Assembly (NCBI RefSeq): GCF_000247695.1
Contig: NW_004624747.1
Coordinates: 15,422,532 to 15,486,531, forward strand
DNA: 64,000 nucleotides
From: Heterocephalus glaber
Lineage: Eukaryota > Chordata > Mammalia > Rodentia > Bathyergidae
Reading direction: 5' to 3'
Shown: positions 22,901 to 32,835 of the stretch, in pieces
How the letters are laid out: every line of letters starts with the position of its first letter
Numbering within the stretch: position 1 is the stretch's first letter
Position numbers and translations under genes: made by a program
Notes under the pieces: generated by a model
The model's database searches: none
Told to the model about the DNA's origin: nothing
Seen by the model: only the letters and a program-made list of their open reading frames with translations

Positions 22901-25900
22901 CAGGATTGCTAAATTAAGGGATCAGATTTATATGACTTCATTCTTGTTTCTTTGTTTCAAGAATAAAGGTTTGAAGGACCCGAGTTTGATCCCTGGTACC
23001 AAAAAAAAAAAAAAAAGAATAAAGGTTTGAGCTGGGTGTGGTGGTACACACCTGTAATCCTGGCACTTAGGAGGCTGAGGCAGGAGGATAACCGGAAGTT
23101 CATGACCAGCCTGAACTACATAATGAGACCCTGTCTCCAAAAGAGAGCTCACATTCACTTTCTAACATCCCTTAACCCCAAAGTGTGTGACAGTGACCTC
23201 CTCCACAGCTTCTTTGCTAGCAACTGATGCAGGTTACCTCTGTGCACAAACAAGTGAATCTCGGTCAGGATGTCATGTAATGCCAGCCCCTTCAGAGTCT
23301 TCAACTCCATGATATCTAAACAGGAGCAGTTAAGGGAAAGGAACAAGTTCCAGAGCAAACAGGCTGCAGAGAAGTTTTAATCTAAAACGTGGAGAGTGAT
23401 TATAAAATAGGGCCTTTAATTACAATACAGCTGTTTTTCCTTCAGCTTTCATATTACACTCCAATTCTTGCTTTTTAAATGTTTTATCTTCAGTAAGTGC
23501 TTTCTAGAAAGTACAGTTATATCCCTTCTAGTGAAGGCAGAGCCAAATGCAATCCTCAAACGGCTTCCAGTCACCAATTTCATGACGAAATAACAGTAAC
23601 ACCAACCACTTTAAAATTACTGCATTTTCCATCTGTGAGCCAAGTTGTTTTAAGTCTTACACAGGCCAAAGACAGTGAGGCACAACTTTTGGGGTGTTAA
23701 AAGCAAGTACCCACTCTGCCCAAGACCCTGATTTCCACAACAAGCTGACTGAAGCCACAAGCAGCCAGCCAGCCATCCTTGGGCATTGGGGTGAAGGTAC
23801 TGGACTCAAAAAGGATACTTCTGTAGGCCGTGGTGAAGTCTTGATTCAACATCCAATCCAGAATGTTGGCAATGTCTGACTTGAGCGGGTGCCCTGTGCA
23901 GGTGTAGACGGTCTCCTCGGTTACCTTCCCAAAGGCCATATTGGTGCTCTGTGCAGGCAGAGGGGACATCCCAGTCTGTCAGCAGCTGCCAGGGTGAACT
24001 TGCTGCAGCAGTGACATGACACAGGCTGGAACACCTCGAACGCCATGTCTTTCACTGGTGAGAGTTGGCTGCTGCTTGCTGGCTGTTAAGAGCTGCAGAA
24101 TCCTCCCCGCCTGTGCCTTGTTAGTGACAAAGGATTCTTTCAATTAATCAATGTACAAAGGGTGGGGATCTGGGACATTATGAGAGCTGTCCTAGCTGCT
24201 CTAGATTTCTGAATTTAATGACAGGTTGTCCCTTTGTTGAAAAACTTCTGAAACAGTGACCCTCAATGTGCTTGGAGTACGACCAACCTGCAGAATGTTC
24301 AGGGCCCTTCGCATATCTCCGCTGGAGAGAGTCACAAGTGCTTTCATTCCGTCTTCACTTACATCAACTCTGAAAGGAAACGTGAACAGGGATTTGTGAA
24401 GCCCCTGCGAGAGCACAAGTGTCACCAAGGGGAAAGAGATGGTCTTGGGTGACTCGGGCTTTAAAAGAATGAAAGGAAAAAAGGAGACCAGAGCTAACAA
24501 TACTCTCCTAATCTGTCTAGAACTCACTCTGGTTCTTAGGGATGTGGGCCTCACATTAGTAATCACAGTTCACCCCAAGTCTAGAAGACCCTTATGCCGG
24601 ACCAAGAATCCTTACACTAAGCAACTGGCTGTAAGCTATGTTCCCCAGGGAGAGCCCTGGTGTGCCGCCGGATGATCATAGGGCAAGACCCCTCCTTTAG
24701 GATAAGCAGCCGCTTGGGGAAGCTACTCGCTTGGCATCTGATTCCTTGGAATGCAATGTCTCAGAACCTTCCCTTCTAGTCTAAAAAGGCTGGGAGCATC
24801 TGCAGAAGGGACTCGGCAGCAGGCGGTTTCCAATGACAGAGTAGGAGGAAATTGGGACAGCTTCCAGGGGAGGAGGAGGGAATCAAGAAAAACCAAATGA
24901 CTTTTATGAGGAGGAATGTCCATGAGATACCAGAGAAAATGACAGCAGCCAGCAGTCCCCCGTGCTCCCCCTGGCCTAGGCATTCTGCTAAGTCATTTAG
25001 CGATGTTACTGCCTTTCGGTCAATATCAGCTGTCATCCCTGGCCCCTTCCCGCTTCCGGATATACTCACTTCTCTTCATTTATGACATGTTCCAGGCGGG
25101 GAACCATGAGTTCAGGTGTCAGGGGGCCGAATCGGAACCTAGTACACCGAGACTGCAAGGCGGGGATGATCTTGGACAGGTAGTTACAGATGAGGCAAAA
25201 TCTGGTGTTTTCAGTGAATTTCTCAATCACTGGTGAAGGAAAATCAAAGCACCTCATGTCAAAGTCCATTCCAACTCTTCAAAGGCCCTGGAAACCCTGA
25301 ACTTTCCTGAGGTCACATGGGAGATTCGAAATGCTAGAGTGGGGACGTAGTTGTGAGGGAGAGGGTACCACAGGTGCCCGGGACAGCAGAGCACCCACTC
25401 TCCTTTCAAAGTTCATGCATGTGTCACCCGCACGGGATTTTATAAAATGCTGTTTTTTCTTGATTTGCCATGATTCTGGCATTTGCTACCTTATCCCTTA
25501 CAATCCGAGCCCCAAGATACGAGATCCTGTCCTTTTGGGACAAAATGCTATCTGGCAGATAGATGATGCCTCATGTTCTCCGGGCAGGAGGGGGACGGCT
25601 TTGAGCAGACTTTCCAGGGGCCTTTGCAGGCCTGAGCTCTCAAGAGAAACAATCCAAGCTGAGAGATGCTTAGGACGCCACTGTCATTCTGCAGGGACTC
25701 AGTGTTCTCACATGAGGATCTGCCCAGACTGGCAGTCACTCTGCAGAACAAGATGCTGAAGAAAGGCTGCCAGCGCTCCTAGGGCCAGAAGACACAGTAA
25801 CTGTTCTCCCCCCACCGCCCTCCTCAACACGTGCTGCAGTCCACTCCTTCCCTCTGAGCTCCTAAAGAACATCTTTCTCTCACAGCTGATTCCCTCTGAA

Positions 25901-28900
25901 TCTTAATGTGGGAGTACAAGGCGCCTTTAACTGCAATGGCAGTCGGGGTGGTGGTGCATGCCTGTAATCCCAGCACTTGAGAGGCTGAGGCAGGAGGATC
26001 ACCAAGAGTTCAAGGCCAGCCTGGACTATACAGCAAGAGCCTGTCTAGAAAAAAAAACCCAAAAAACAACTTCAATGGCCCTCGTGAGGCGGAAAGATCA
26101 GAATTCTCTCCCTTCCCTGCAGAATCATTCACTTGCTAAGTAGGGAAGTTACGTCAGCTTGCAGAGTGCCCCTACACTCCAGATACTCTTTTCCTAGCTC
26201 TCCTGCATCTGAAGGTACCAATGGCAGAAGGGCCTATCTAATAGCTTATAAGGAAAGACTTTCCTTACCCTCCCACTGAGTGATACAAATCTCTAACCTG
26301 AAATCGAATCCAGCAGCAAAGGAAGAAAAAATCCCAGTGACCAGGCATACGTAAAAGTCCCAACAGGTGTGGTGGTGCATGCCTGAAATCCCAGTACTTA
26401 GGGAGGCTGAGTCAGGAGGACTGCAAGTTCAATTCCTACCTGGGCAACTTAACGAGATCCTCCTGTCTTAAAATAAAAATTAATAAAGAAATAGGGTTAG
26501 GGATGTACTCAGTGGTAAAGTACCTCTGGGTTTGAGCCTCAGTACCACACAAAAACAAAAAACCAAACAGAGGTCCCAACAGGGCTATGTCCTTAAGCCA
26601 CTGAAGGGGAAACCATGGCTACAGGCATTTTGTCTGAGTTGTCAGGTATGTGGAGAAAGGACCCACTGGACCAGAAGAGGAAGAAAAATGGGAAACATGC
26701 CGTGCCAGCATCTCAGTTCCTAAGTCTTTTTTTGGTGCACTGTGCAGTACTGGCCAGCTCTTACCTCTTCTCAGGGCATTCTGGGCATCTTGGGTCATGG
26801 CATCAGCTTCGTCCAAGATCACTAGTTTAAACCCTTTCCTAGGAAATCAAACAGCACACCTCAGGAGTTATTCCATCTCATTCTAGCATCCAGCCCAAAC
26901 CTCCATCTTCGTGTTCATGCCACCAGGCCCTGTCCTGTGAACTCCATCTCTCCTAAACTCTGCCTGAGGCTGACATCTGTGGCCACACACCCAGGGACTG
27001 TCCCACACGCCTTCAAGCCTTAGTGGGAAATGAGATTTCATTTCTGTACGGGGCTTATGGTCTCTGGTGCCTTCGTCTTCCTTCTGCACAGTATCCTATT
27101 ACCGTATGCTGTTGTTGCCGTTTGTTTTGATGCTGAGGATTGAACCCACGGCCTCACACGAGCTAAGCACGCCCTGTACCACTGACTACACCCCCAGCCC
27201 CATTATCTGCTTTTTTTCCATCTCCCTGACTCCATCTCCAAGTCATTTCACCGTTTTTTCCCTTCTTTTTAAAACTAATATCTTAGTCATCCTTCCTGAT
27301 CTCAATTTATTTTTGTTTAAATTCAAACCAGCTCATTCAGTCTTAGATTTAATTGGTCCTTAGTTAAGAATCAAAATGAAGCTAATGCTTCCTGAAGGTG
27401 CTGCTAATGGAGGTTTAGATAACACTTTATCTTAGTTTTTGTATTATAACATTTCTTCCCACCATCCCTGTACTTGGATCTCTTTTTCATGGCTGTTTTT
27501 CACAGTCGTGTTTTTACTTTTATAAACTGATAATTAGGAGGATTCAAAAAATTAAACTATATCATTTCCCTGATCACAGTCTCTAGGGAGAGAAATTATA
27601 CAGTTCTTACTTAAATATTGTCCTGGTGCTGGCAAAGCTCAGGATTGGTCCCCGAACAATATCTATTCCTCGGTCATCAGAAGCATTCAGCTACACGATG
27701 AGAAAGAGAAGCCGTAATGTTTATTATCTAGGAATTCTTGGTTTTAGTCTACTCACCAATCCAGCTCAGCAAATTAGTTCTCCAGATCTAATCCAGCTAC
27801 AAGATAATTTAAAAAAAAATCACAGTAGTACTCTAAGCTCACTAAGCCATCACCACATTACATCTGGAAGACAAATGATCCCCCCCCCCCCGCCAGCCCC
27901 GATTTGTGAAGACAATCTCTCTATGTAAATTTGGGAATAAGTAATTGGCTCGGTCACCTTGAGCAGCATTTCTAGCTAATTTTAGCTATTTCAATTCAGA
28001 TTGATGCAGAGGTTACACATCCGGAATACATCGAAGAAAGAACACTAGGGGCAGGGAGGTTCTTAGACCCATATCTGAAAAGTAAGTAAATCACTTTTCT
28101 TGCAATACACATTTAGATTTTTGTAACCTCAGTGTATCAAAGTTACAAAAATATACAAATGGCATACTTGAATGCAGTAACTTGAAGACAATTATAGGAA
28201 GATTTTTTTTTTTTTCTTTCCCAGTACCAGGAATCAAACTCAGGGCCTTGCATTTGCCAGGCAGGCGCAGTGCCCCTGAGCTACATCCCTGGCCCAGGAA
28301 GATATTTTTAAAAGATGTTGGTTGGGGCCAACTGTGGTGGCACATGCTGATAATCCTAGCACTTGGGCGGCTGAGGCAGGAGAATCGTGGTAAGTTCAAG
28401 GCCAGCCTGAACTACAGAGTGAGTTCAAGGTCAGCCTCAACTACATAGTGAGACTCTGTCTCAAAACAAAAAGTTTAGATATAGAAAATCATAGGGCCAT
28501 GCAATAACTGTTATCACCCCAAGCCTGACTGGATTTAGGGAGGGAGCAGCTGTAGGCACCTGCAGCAGACTGTGGGTAGGGTACCATCTATGGGGTAGGC
28601 CCTGCAGTGGGGCCCATGTTAACCCCCAGGGAAGGTCCAGGCATTATTCTCTTCCTTTCTCTGACCCCTGCCCATACCTCTATTAGCCAAACCCAAGCAG
28701 GAACTGGAGGGCAAGGGAGCTTATAATCAATGCAGCTCAGCCATTCCAGGTAAGGACAGGGTGATGAAAACTGGAGAAAGGATGCAGTGGGGGTGCATAA
28801 TAGATGATCAAGAACATAGTGATCATCAAATATGGTTCAGATAAAAGCAACAGCAAAGAAAAATATCTCACCCTACAATTGCCCTCTAGCTGACAAATGT

Positions 28901-29207
28901 CAATGCGGACAAAACTGACCATTATTTGAAGTAAAATATCTTAGTTCAAATCTGCTTTTTTCTCAATTCCCAGTGGGGAACTTAAATAAAATTGGCAGAA
29001 CAAAAGTTAAGAGACTGTAAAGTTCTTAGTTACTTGTAGAATGATAATAATTCTATTTACCTCCAAGACCATGGAACCAAATTCTTTATCTTTGTATAGC
29101 TGTTTAGCACAGGCAAGAATGGTGGATGTCTTTCCTGTCCCTGGAGGGCCATAGAGAAGCAGGTGTGGCAGTCGGTCTTCACTGATAAATTTCTGAACTG
29201 ATGATCA

Positions 29208-29238
<31 letters not shown>

Positions 29239-31919
29239 CGAATGATGAATCAGTCTTTGAGAGCCACCTCATTTCATGTGGGCTCTTGAGTTAGGTTGAA
29301 TGTGTTTCAGCCCATAGCAATGTCCCAATCAGAGGCAGATGCAGGAATGAAAAATTCTTAAAGCCACATTCTACAAAGCTCAACAGAGACAATATCACCA
29401 AGAAGGGTACAGAGATCTTTCAACTAGGATAACAGCAATCTCTCGACACTTACTGGTACTCAGAATGTCCTGATGAGAGATGAGATCATTCAGTGTCTGT
29501 GGCCGATATTTCTCAACCCTGAAATACAATTTACAATGTATTACAACATATGTAACTGCAAGAATTTTTTCTTCATATGCAAAAGAATCCTTTTATATCT
29601 TAATTAAAAGAGGAAGAGAAACAAACCTTTTAAATTTGAATATAGGGCTGGGGATTTAGCTCAGTGGCATAGTGCCTGCCTTGCAAGCACAAGGTCCTGA
29701 GTTCAATCCCTGGTACCAAAAAAAAAAAAAAAGAATTGAATATAGACCAGTGTCTATCAAACAGGGGCGATTTATCCTGCAAAGAACTCATGGCGATATC
29801 TAGCGACATTTTAGTTTTTATAACTGGGCAAAGTGTGCTACTAGCATCTTGTGGGTAGGTATGCAGGATGCTGCTAAACATGCTATACTGCACAAGACAG
29901 CTCCCCTATACTCCCTTGCAGCCCAGTATCTGGCCCCAAATGTCAACAGTACTGAGGTTTAAAAACTTGGCTCTACTCTCACCTTTCTAGCCATCTGCTT
30001 ATGTCAACCTGCATGAACATCTACTACTTCAAAGTGAAATTGAAACTAAACTCACATCCCAATACAATGTAGTATGATTTGGCCATAAAAAGGAATGAAG
30101 TACTGACCCATGCTACAACATGGATAAACCTTGAAAACATGCTAAATGTAAGAGTCCAGGGGACTTCCAGCTAGTCCTCTCCTTACGGGTTCTGTGAGAT
30201 CTGGGGCTGTGTGGAAATGGCTTGTGCCACTGCACGGTCCCCAGCAGACCAAGACAGGTTTATTTGTATCTACCCTGCTTATTTAAATAATAAGAAAACC
30301 ATCGGAGAGGGGAGGTGGATCCCAATAAGGCTGTTGAAAATCCTACAGCTACCAAGATTCAAGATGTATGCTCAGCAGTTGGACTCAATGCATTTCTTGA
30401 GGTAAATCAGTAATGTTGTATGCAGCAGAAATGATACCTAAACTGAAAACAAGGACACAGAAAACAGGAGGTGGTGACCCAAACCTTCAGCAAGGAGAGG
30501 GAAGTAAAAAAGGGAAAGAGAAGAAGAAGTGATCTACTGTGGGCATCAAGTATGTGATCCTACTGTGAGGGACATGATGGAGGCTTCTTTGTAGCTGAGG
30601 GAAACAGCTTTTCGTTTGCATCAATCATGTGAACTGTGAACATTTGTGCCTCCCATCTTCATCATCAGGGTTGACAATGAAATGAATACATCAGAAGTAC
30701 AACACACTGAAAACGTACATCTAGCTGTTATGCAGTATAAAAGAAAAGATTTTCTGTCTTTAAATGAAGAGTTTTTGTGGAAGAATAAATATTTTTAAAT
30801 GGACAATGGACTATTGCAGAAATTAACAGAAATCTGTATCTGTCCTCTGTGTAAGCATGTATTTCAGATAAATAAGTTTAATAACTTGAAATACACATTT
30901 TGTTCACTTTTTAAGTTAATGAAATAAATTTTTAAACTTAAAAAAAGAATCCAGACACAAAGAGCCATATATTGCATGATTCCCTTATATGAAATGTCCA
31001 AAATAGGCAAATCCATACAGACAGGAGGTAAGTTAGTGGACCAGCCAGGAAGGGTGATGGAAAGTGGCTGCCAGTGAGTATGGATGGGGTTTCCACTAGG
31101 GATGATGACAATTTTTGGAACCAGATACAGGGATGGTTGCACAACATTCTGGATGTACTTAATTGTACACTTTGAAATGGTTACCACTCTAAATGTTATG
31201 TTTTTTACCATAACAAAAAACAAATTTGTTATTAGACAAGAACAACTTGTAGTTTTCCCAAAACAAGCCAAATCCCATCGAAGTCTTGCATCACTAGGAA
31301 ACAGCTGTTGCAGTACGATGATTAAGAGTGCAAGCTCCGAATTCAGAGCAGGATTCAAATCCAAAACTTCTAGCCCTTGACCTTAGCAAGTCATTTAACC
31401 TATATAAAATGCAATTTCCTTGTGTGTAAAATTCGAATAATAATAGGAGGTACTTCCTGGATCTTTGTAAAGGTTTAAATAGGGTGCCTGCTAATCTAAT
31501 AGCAAGCCATTGATTTAAAAAATAATATAGTTACTATGGTTCCACTTAGAATTCGACAGATAGTCGCATCGAGGATTTTGGCGGGAGGCAAGAGGGCGTT
31601 CTGGCTTGGAGACACAGGATCGAACTCTCCGGCTGTTACCAGTTGCGAAAGCCACTTCTCATTTTTGGACATTGGGATGGGAGGAATGGATCAGTAGCGG
31701 CACAATCTAAGTAGGGACCTGGGAAATTGGCGGGGGAAACGTCAAGGCAAAGCTCCGCGGCTCACGGGGACGGCTGAGCGAGGTCAGGTAGGGTCCCGGC
31801 AATCGCCCCAACTCCCCGCGACCCCTTTCCCACTGCGACAGCCAAGCCTCCTACCAGGGAAGGTTCCTGATCTTGGCCGTCGCGGGCTGCTGCTGCTGCT
31901 TGAGCTCTGAGACTTCCAT
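19815..31919 (-). CDS. RFC5: RFC5, replication factor C subunit 5 (complete, 11 coding exons)
   Basis: AAA+ subunit of the RFC clamp loader, which opens PCNA and loads it on primer-template DNA in the nucleus; it is also shared with the RAD17, CTF18 and ATAD5 complexes (family knowledge). Exons, 5' to 3' on the - strand: 31919-31855, 29518-29454, 29197-29061, 27690-27611, 26838-26765, 25229-25070, 24369-24288, 23948-23819, 23315-23238, 21021-20967 and 19911-19815. All are in phase and total 1023 bases, giving 340 residues plus TAG, the family length. Visible motifs: Walker A GPPGTGKT (60-67), Walker B with DEAD (125-128), the SRC arginine-finger motif (167-169), sensor-2 region SSGDMRRALNILQ (about 209-221) and the C-terminal collar ending FQVTRDLIVAEA. 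The start was chosen at the ATG opening MEVSELKQQQQ because it gives family length and sits in the CpG-rich promoter. No damage was seen. Confidence 0.98.
20224..20306 (+). repeat. ID-like SINE in RFC5 intron 10
   Basis: Flanked by AAAATACATTGAGTA on both sides; antisense to RFC5. Confidence 0.88.
20967..21021 (-). CDS. RFC5: RFC5 coding exon 10
   Basis: A 55-bp exon after acceptor tttccctcag; encodes VDFPSSVRIHLLTKMADI and two bases of a Glu codon. Donor ttga|gtaagt. It is too short to appear as a notable open frame. Confidence 0.95.
21357..21535 (+). repeat. Composite B1-ID SINE in RFC5 intron 9
   Basis: 7SL-like half with TGCATGCCTGCAGTCCTAGC, an A-rich linker, then an ID-like half GGGACTGGGGATGTAGCTCA and an A tail. 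Confidence 0.8.
21790..21880 (+). repeat. ID-like SINE
   Basis: Flanked by AGATAACAAATGCTG on both sides. It abuts the 5' end of the L1 fragment that follows. Confidence 0.87.
21890..22745 (+). mobile_element. L1 3' end in RFC5 intron 9
   Basis: The same L1 family as at 10258: GGTGGGAGTGCAGACTGGTG, CACTGTGGAAATCAGTGTGG, then the G/A-rich 3' UTR and AATAAAATATATTAAAAAAA tail. Two inverted ID-like SINEs interrupt it at about 22188-22267 and 22276-22367. Confidence 0.85.
22188..22367 (-). repeat. Two ID-like SINEs nested in an L1
   Basis: First copy 22188-22267, second 22276-22367. The short duplication CCAGAATAT on both sides of the second shows it arrived separately. Confidence 0.85.
22975..23016 (+). 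repeat. Severely 5'-truncated ID-like SINE with clear target duplication
   Basis: Only the last 26 bases of the body (AGGACCCGAGTTTGATCCCT...) and a 16-base A tail are present. It is bracketed by AAGAATAAAGGTTTGA at 22959-22974 and 23015-23030. Confidence 0.9.
23031..23142 (+). repeat. B1-like SINE
   Basis: GCTGGGTGTGGTGGTACACA to GAGACCCTGTCTC, immediately after the truncated ID copy and close to RFC5 exon 9. Confidence 0.85.
23238..23315 (-). CDS. RFC5: RFC5 coding exon 9
   Basis: Acceptor ctcctgtttag; completes Asn 265 and reads IMELKTLKGLALHDILTEIH then LFVHR. Donor agag|gtaacc. Confidence 0.96.
23819..23948 (-). CDS. RFC5: RFC5 coding exon 8
   Basis: Acceptor tgcctgcacag; encodes STNMAFGKVTEETVYTCTGH and on to TTAYR, where the collar domain begins. 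The donor agaa|gtatcc is also poor but gives the right phase into exon 9. Confidence 0.95.
24288..24369 (-). CDS. RFC5: RFC5 coding exon 7
   Basis: Acceptor cctttcag; encodes VDVSEDGMKALVTLSSGDMR and then RALNILQ, including the sensor-2 arginine region. It ends on a codon boundary with CAG|gttggt, a weak donor beyond the GT. Length 82 bp, so skipping would shift the frame. Confidence 0.96.
25070..25229 (-). CDS. RFC5: RFC5 coding exon 6 (SRC motif)
   Basis: Acceptor ccttcaccag; encodes VIEKFTENTRFCLICNYLSK, sensor-1 and the SRC arginine-finger motif (S167-C169), then the start of the lid domain. It ends EEK across the donor aa|gtgagt. Confidence 0.97.
25943..26065 (+). repeat. B1-like SINE in RFC5 intron 5
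   Basis: GTGGTGGTGCATGCCTGTAA to the A/C tail. The same intron holds a composite B1-ID copy at 26358-26565. Confidence 0.85.
26358..26565 (+). repeat. Composite B1-ID SINE
   Basis: 7SL-like half to CTTAACGAGATCCTCCTGTC, then an ID-like half (AGGGTTAGGGATGTACTCAG) and an A-rich tail. Flanked by GTCCCAACAG on both sides. Confidence 0.82.
26765..26838 (-). CDS. RFC5: RFC5 coding exon 5 (Walker B)
   Basis: Acceptor gatttcctag; encodes KGFKLVILDEADAMTQDAQN and then ALRR. DEAD is at residues 125-128. The donor is agag|gtaaga, splitting a Val codon. Confidence 0.97.
27120..27200 (-). repeat. Older tRNA-type SINE
   Basis: Inverted copy with GATTGAACCCACGGCCTCAC, in RFC5 intron 4; older than the ID-like family with the CCCCGGTACC end. 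Confidence 0.65.
27611..27690 (-). CDS. RFC5: RFC5 coding exon 4
   Basis: Acceptor cgtgtag before CTGAATGC; encodes LNASDDRGIDIVRGPILSF and on to TIF (residues about 90-115), with the Lys codon split at the donor aa|gtaaga. It carries the LNASDDRG box conserved in all RFC small subunits. Confidence 0.97.
28212..28296 (-). repeat. ID-like SINE in RFC5 intron 3
   Basis: Flanked by AGGAAGAT on both sides. A B1-like element with an internal repeated segment follows at 28325-28468. Confidence 0.83.
28325..28468 (+). repeat. B1-like SINE with internal duplication
   Basis: The segment CAGCCTGAACTACAGAGTGAGTTCAAGG is followed by a second copy, CAGCCTCAACTACATAGTGAG. The same extended form occurs at 44764 and in the mariner inverted repeat. 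Confidence 0.82.
29061..29197 (-). CDS. RFC5: RFC5 coding exon 3 (Walker A)
   Basis: Acceptor tgatcatcag; encodes IQKFISEDRLPHLLLYG and then the intact P-loop GPPGTGKT, ending SMVLE on a codon boundary with donor gag|gtaaat. It is too spliced-in-frame to show as a long open frame, but all 45 full codons read cleanly. Confidence 0.97.
29217..29240. repeat. (AG)n simple repeat beside RFC5 exon 3
   Basis: About twelve AG units lie 20 bp from the exon 3 acceptor. On the - strand they read (CT)n, so they may extend the polypyrimidine tract. Confidence 0.9.
29454..29518 (-). CDS. RFC5: RFC5 coding exon 2
   Basis: Acceptor tatttcag, then GGTTGAGAAATATCG; encodes W|VEKYRPQTLNDLISHQ and on to residue 43. 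The donor is acca|gtaagt. It holds the RFC box II VEKYRP motif typical of small RFC subunits. Confidence 0.97.
29644..29734 (+). repeat. ID-like SINE in RFC5 intron 1
   Basis: Near-consensus body with a pure A tail, flanked by GAATATAG/GAATTGAATATAG. Relatively young. Confidence 0.87.
30040..31215 (+). mobile_element. Old L1 3' end, split by the SRP19 retrocopy
   Basis: The left part (about 30055-30150) reads like the L1 3' region with ATGGATAAACC...TTGAAAACATGCTAA. It resumes at 30950 with CCAGACACAAAGAGCCATAT and runs to the terminal TTTTACCATAACAAAAAAC near 31215. The interruption is explained by the retrocopy between the duplicated target. Confidence 0.8.
30160..30944 (+). pseudogene. 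SRP19P: SRP19 processed pseudogene, internally deleted
   Basis: Retrocopy of the 19-kDa signal recognition particle subunit, in RFC5 intron 1 and antisense to RFC5. The ATG at 30217 opens MACATARSPADQDRFICIYP, then NNKKTIGEGR. A one-base frame change near 30320 leads into AVENPTATKIQDVCSAVGLN and FLE. The next block jumps directly to KSVMLYAAEMIPKLKTRTQK, GGGDPNLQQGEGSKKGKEKK and a stop near 30532, so about 38 residues of the normal middle (starting after FLE) are missing. A 3' UTR follows, with AATAAA at 30923-30928 and a short A tail. A 10-base target duplication AAGARTCCAG (30150-30159 and 30945-30954) flanks it. It inserted into an older L1 3' end. Not functional. Confidence 0.93.
31310..31500 (+). 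repeat. MIR
   Basis: GATTAAGAGTGCAAGCTCC, CTTAGCAAGTCATTTAACC and TAATAATAGGAGGTACTTCC are MIR-core blocks in order. Confidence 0.75.
31855..31919 (-). CDS. RFC5: RFC5 coding exon 1
   Basis: ATG at 31919-31917; encodes MEVSELKQQQQPATAKIRNLP and two bases of a Trp codon, ending tg|gtagga. The short Gln run comes from CAG repeats (gctgctgctgctg on the + strand). It lies within the CpG-rich promoter block. Confidence 0.95.
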
Positions 31920-32016
31920 GATGGGAAGACTAAAGTGAATAAGGTCTGTATAACTGACCACCAGCCGCAATCGGACTCCCGAAGTAAGGAACTTACAGTT
32001 CACGCGCCAACGCAAC

Positions 32017-32026
32017 TCTCGCGAGA
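32017..32026. promoter_or_regulatory. TCTCGCGAGA palindromic promoter element
   Basis: Perfect 10-bp palindrome about 100 bp upstream of the RFC5 start codon. This motif is known from TATA-less CpG-island promoters and is bound by BANP when unmethylated. Confidence 0.7.
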
Positions 32027-32160
32027 CTTGGCCTTCTACTTCCGACTTCCTCCCTCGGCTCCGCCTCCCTTCGTCGTTGCTCAGCACCGGTTGCTAGGTT
32101 ACCGGAGGCGCGGCCGCCATCCTCCCTCCGGATCCGCCCCTCTAGGGTGCGCTGAGCTCT

Positions 32161-32640
32161 AATAGACACTGTTTCCAGAGAGACAGAGCTAGAGACAAGA
32201 CCACCCCCCTGCAGCTGCCAGGCATCATTACAAATGAAGGCCTCAAGGTCACGACCAATTCCAGCTATCACCAAGGTCCAAATACATGCCAAGGAACTGA
32301 AAGCTACCAGAACTTTAAAAAACAAAAACAACAAAGCACAACAATCAACCCAATGGCGGGCTTCTTGAATAGAGATGGCCATATGAAAAAAGGCTTGTGA
32401 TACCTTTCAGCCCCAAAGAGGGGAAGTGAATGCTTGGAAATTGAAAACCCCATACTTGACCGCTACCTACCTACTCCCCAAATCCATGACCCTCAACCAA
32501 CAAAATGTAGAGGACCAATCTCCTTCCCAGATTGAAAACAAATAAAATAAACTTCCAGTTGGACTAACATGTGAAAATTGGAAACACCGAAGACAGGGTC
32601 TCCGTGATCTGAGATACTGAAGGGAATTGGGATCAAAATT
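32161..32640. other. Intergenic segment upstream of RFC5, nothing recognised
   Basis: Between the RFC5 CpG block and the next SINE. It holds no open frame or repeat that I can name with confidence. Confidence 0.5.
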
Positions 32641-32644
32641 TTAG

Positions 32645-32835
32645 TCAGGACCGGGCATAGTGTTGCATACTTGTAATCCCAGCAACTTGGAAGGCTTATG
32701 CAGGAGGGCTGCTAGTTCAGGGCCAGCCTGGACAATTCAGTGAGATCCTATTTCAAAGTTAAAAACATTAAAAAGGGCTGGGGATGTAGCTTAGCATTCC
32801 CTGGGTCCAATCTTCAGTATTTTCCAGCAATGAAT
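32645..32835 (+). repeat. Composite B1-ID SINE
   Basis: 7SL-like half (GCATAGTGTTGCATACTTGT) with an ID-like half GGGCTGGGGATGTAGCTTAG shortened in the middle. Confidence 0.75.

Larger units (their letters stand above)
31560..32160 (-). promoter_or_regulatory. RFC5: RFC5 CpG-rich promoter and 5' region
   Basis: GC- and CpG-rich block, free of SINEs, around RFC5 exon 1; no TATA box is evident. A TCTCGCGAGA palindrome lies at 32017-32026, an ETS-like ACTTCCG (CGGAAGT on the - strand) at 32038-32044, and E2F-like TTTGGCGGGA at 31577-31586 and TTGGCGGG at 31727-31734. The last two lie inside intron 1, downstream of the start codon. Such motifs are common in promoters of replication genes; binding here is inferred. 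Confidence 0.75.

Noticed and set aside
30864..31364. A 166-codon open frame on the - strand
   Set aside because: It runs antisense across the SRP19 retrocopy tail and L1 3' UTR and has no recognisable domain.
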